The position numbers and the translations under genes are program-made. Source: Fibrobacter sp. (GTDB taxonomy: Bacteria > Fibrobacterota > Fibrobacteria > Fibrobacterales > Fibrobacteraceae). Taken from it: 8,159 nt of DNA. The DNA lies in contig DUVD01000180.1 of the NCBI GenBank assembly GCA_012841225.1, positions 1-8,159 on the forward strand, in the 5' to 3' direction. Below the pieces are notes generated by a model. That model was not told the DNA's origin, ran no database searches, and saw nothing but the letters and a program-made list of their open reading frames with translations. This document shows, piece by piece, positions 6,948 through 8,159 of this stretch; positions within the stretch are counted from its first letter, which is position 1, and each line of letters begins with the position of its first letter.

Positions 6948-6995
6948 AAAAAAGATCAATGATGTATTCCCCGTCACCGGCCATCACTGATCTTT
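6948..6995 (-). terminator. Intrinsic terminator between the FKBP and M23 genes
   Basis: On the minus strand AAAGATCAGTGATG (6995-6982) pairs with CATCATTGATCTTT (6964-6951): 14 pairs including one G-U, with a 17-nt loop that can form a small CCG/CGG inner stem. TTT and then ATT follow. The one non-Watson-Crick position is a G-U only in minus-strand RNA (A-C on the plus strand), which fits the direction. It starts 18 nt after the FKBP stop and ends a few bases before the M23 Shine-Dalgarno. Confidence 0.8.
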
Positions 6996-7013
6996 AAGTT
7001 CGTGAATAAAAAA

Positions 7014-7760
7014 TTATTTTGCGGCAGTCTGTGGAGCAGCGGTCACGCCTAATAACTCCATTTCAAAAAGCAATAAGCTATTGCCTGGAATCACTTGACG
7101 ACCCTGTGGCCCATAACCTAAATCGCTTGGAATCCAAGCTTTAACCTTGGTGCCTACTTTCATCAACTTGAGAAGTTCAGTCCAACCAGGAATTACTGCA
7201 CCTAAAGGAAATTCAGCAGGAGCACCACGCTTAATGCTGCTATCAAATTCGGTACCATCTAAAAGAGTGCCTGTGTAATGAACTGAGACTACGTCGCCAT
7301 CTTTAGGAAGAGCGCCTTTACCTTCGATAATAACGAGGTACTGAAGGCCACTAGCGGTAGTGATGACACCACCTTCATTCTTGTTTTTTTCAAGGAATGA
7401 CTTTTGATCGTTTAGATTTTTTTCAGCTGTGGCACTATCTTTTTGAAGCTTTTCTTGTTGACGCTGCATTGAGAAGTCATTTAATATGGCAAATAAAGCC
7501 GAGTCAGAGAGCAACAATTGAGCACTGTCTTGCTCAAAGCGATCAGTAAATGCTTGCATAAATACAGCATAATCTAAATCGATGGAGTCGCGATGAACGA
7601 GCAAAGCGCGAGCTTGTTGACCAAAAGAAGCACCTAAAGCGTAGCTATAATTGTCTTTGTCTGTAACAAGAGCTGTTTTAGCGGCGGGCTTGCCCATCTC
7701 GTTACAGCCTAACAAGAAGATAGAGCAAAAGCCTATCGATAAAAACAATTTGAGATTCAT
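7014..7760 (-). CDS. FKBP-type peptidyl-prolyl cis-trans isomerase lipoprotein (Mip/FkpA-like)
   Basis: A 248-residue exported prolyl isomerase that probably assists folding of envelope proteins. The signal peptide MNLKLFLSIGF... ends at FLLGC, with Cys19 as the lipid site. Residues about 35-125 form the helical FKBP_N dimerisation region of Mip/FkpA proteins, including a charged helix rich in Gln, Lys and Glu (98-127). The FKBP domain (about 137-239) keeps the active-site set aligned to FKBP12: Tyr162 (HYTG), Phe172-Asp173 (EFDSS), Phe184, Val189-Ile190, Trp193 (VIPGW), Tyr216 (LGYG) and Phe232, so it should be active. A short Ala-rich tail follows. The frame stays open to 7826, but AGAGGA lies 4-5 nt before the ATG at 7760 and the signal peptide starts there. 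It has its own terminator at 6948-6995 and is divergent from glmS. Confidence 0.93.
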   Translation of the reverse strand: MNLKLFLSIGFCSIFLLGCNEMGKPAAKTALVTDKDNYSYALGASFGQQARALLVHRDSIDLDYAVFMQAFTDRFEQDSAQLLLSDSALFAILNDFSMQRQQEKLQKDSATAEKNLNDQKSFLEKNKNEGGVITTASGLQYLVIIEGKGALPKDGDVVSVHYTGTLLDGTEFDSSIKRGAPAEFPLGAVIPGWTELLKLMKVGTKVKAWIPSDLGYGPQGRQVIPGNSLLLFEMELLGVTAAPQTAAK

Positions 7761-7927
7761 ATATTCCTCTTTGTAAAGTTGATTTGGTGTAAAATATAAA
7801 AACAACGTATTAAAAAACCATTGCATTTGCTTTTTTTACGCTCTGTATCCATTCTGCGAGACTAAAGCATGTTTTTTTACCTCGTTATATGTATTTTTGA
7901 GGTAGTTTGTTTTATTTCGAGTAAAAT
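7761..7927. promoter_or_regulatory. Divergent intergenic region between FKBP gene and glmS
   Basis: This 167-bp AT-rich region must contain promoters for both genes; I see no convincing -35/-10 pair. A small inverted repeat, TACCTC (7878-7883) and GAGGTA (7899-7904) with a 15-nt loop, precedes a T-rich stretch (7906-7917) and ends 23 nt before the glmS ATG. It could be a leader hairpin or an operator. The ribosome-binding site of glmS is weak (CGAG at 7918-7921, 6 nt from the ATG). Nothing resembling the glmS ribozyme core is present. Confidence 0.4.
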
Positions 7928-8159
7928 ATGTGCGGTATTGTTGGTTATATAGGTAAAAAAGAAGCTCTTCCAATACTTTTGGAGGGGTTAAAAAAATTAG
8001 AATATCGAGGCTATGACAGCGCAGGAATCTCCATTATTTGTGGAAACAAAATTCAAACGGAAAGGGCTTCGGGTAAAATAGCGGCGTTAGAAGAAAAAAT
8101 TCAAGGCAAGTGTTTTAAAGGGAACATAGGCATCGCTCACACACGGTGGGCCACTCACG
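7928..8159 (+). CDS. glmS: Glutamine-fructose-6-phosphate aminotransferase, N-terminal part
   Basis: The first 77 codons of glmS are present; the gene runs off the window. GlmS makes glucosamine-6-phosphate from fructose-6-phosphate and glutamine in the cytoplasm, the first committed step toward UDP-GlcNAc for peptidoglycan and LPS. The ATG is followed by CGIVGYIG, placing the catalytic Cys2 of the class II glutamine amidotransferase domain at the N-terminus after Met removal. Further signatures are LEYRGYDSAG (24-33) and HTRWATH (71-77), both typical of GlmS, including the Arg of the glutamine-binding site. The isomerase (SIS) domains lie beyond the window. Other class II amidotransferases such as PurF lack the YRGYDSAG motif, so the call is firm. 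Confidence 0.97.
   Translation, partial: MCGIVGYIGKKEALPILLEGLKKLEYRGYDSAGISIICGNKIQTERASGKIAALEEKIQGKCFKGNIGIAHTRWATH

Noticed and set aside
7761..7826. 22-codon extension of the FKBP frame
   Set aside because: It would bury the lipoprotein signal peptide; the ATG at 7760 has AGAGGA and starts the signal directly.
7827..7927. glmS ribozyme/riboswitch
   Set aside because: The leader is short and AT-rich and I see none of the conserved ribozyme core pairing; only a 6-bp hairpin is present.

Overview
The window looks like chromosomal DNA of an AT-rich, Gram-negative (diderm) bacterium. Four of the seven genes seen carry lipoprotein signal peptides ending in a lipobox cysteine, and the cell-wall and envelope gene set (an M23 hydrolase, a Mip-type FKBP and glmS) fits a diderm. 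A Fibrobacterota-like or Bacteroidota-neighbouring lineage is possible from the protein style, but this is only an impression. No rRNA, tRNA, CRISPR array, transposase or integrase is visible.

Layout. (1) Positions 3-107 (+) hold a possible 3' end of an unidentified gene. It converges on a 625-codon AIPR-family gene at 116-1993 (-). (2) A 285-bp AT-rich divergent promoter region (1994-2278) carries two inverted repeats. (3) A compact operon on the + strand, 2279-5612, encodes a ten-repeat cytoplasmic LRR protein followed by two tandem, paralogous S41 (C-terminal-processing-type) Ser/Lys protease lipoproteins. The first two genes are 3 bp apart and the last two overlap by 14 bp. (4) A convergent junction at about 5553-5623 has a strong minus-strand terminator buried inside the 3' end of the second protease gene. 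(5) On the - strand an FKBP-type prolyl isomerase lipoprotein (7014-7760) is followed by an M23 endopeptidase lipoprotein (5622-6935), with a clear intrinsic terminator between them. (6) After a 167-bp divergent intergenic region the 5' part of glmS begins at 7928 (+) and runs off the window.

How they fit together. The right half is envelope biology: GlmS makes the amino sugar for peptidoglycan and LPS, the M23 enzyme probably cuts peptidoglycan cross-links, and the FKBP lipoprotein helps fold exported proteins. The LRR-S41-S41 operon is the least ordinary part: a cytosolic LRR scaffold apparently co-expressed with two probably active envelope proteases of unknown substrate. The AIPR gene is a candidate stand-alone phage-defence gene. 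Several annotated starts needed moving: AIPR to 1993, the second S41 to 4296, the M23 gene to a TTG at 6935, and the FKBP to 7760.
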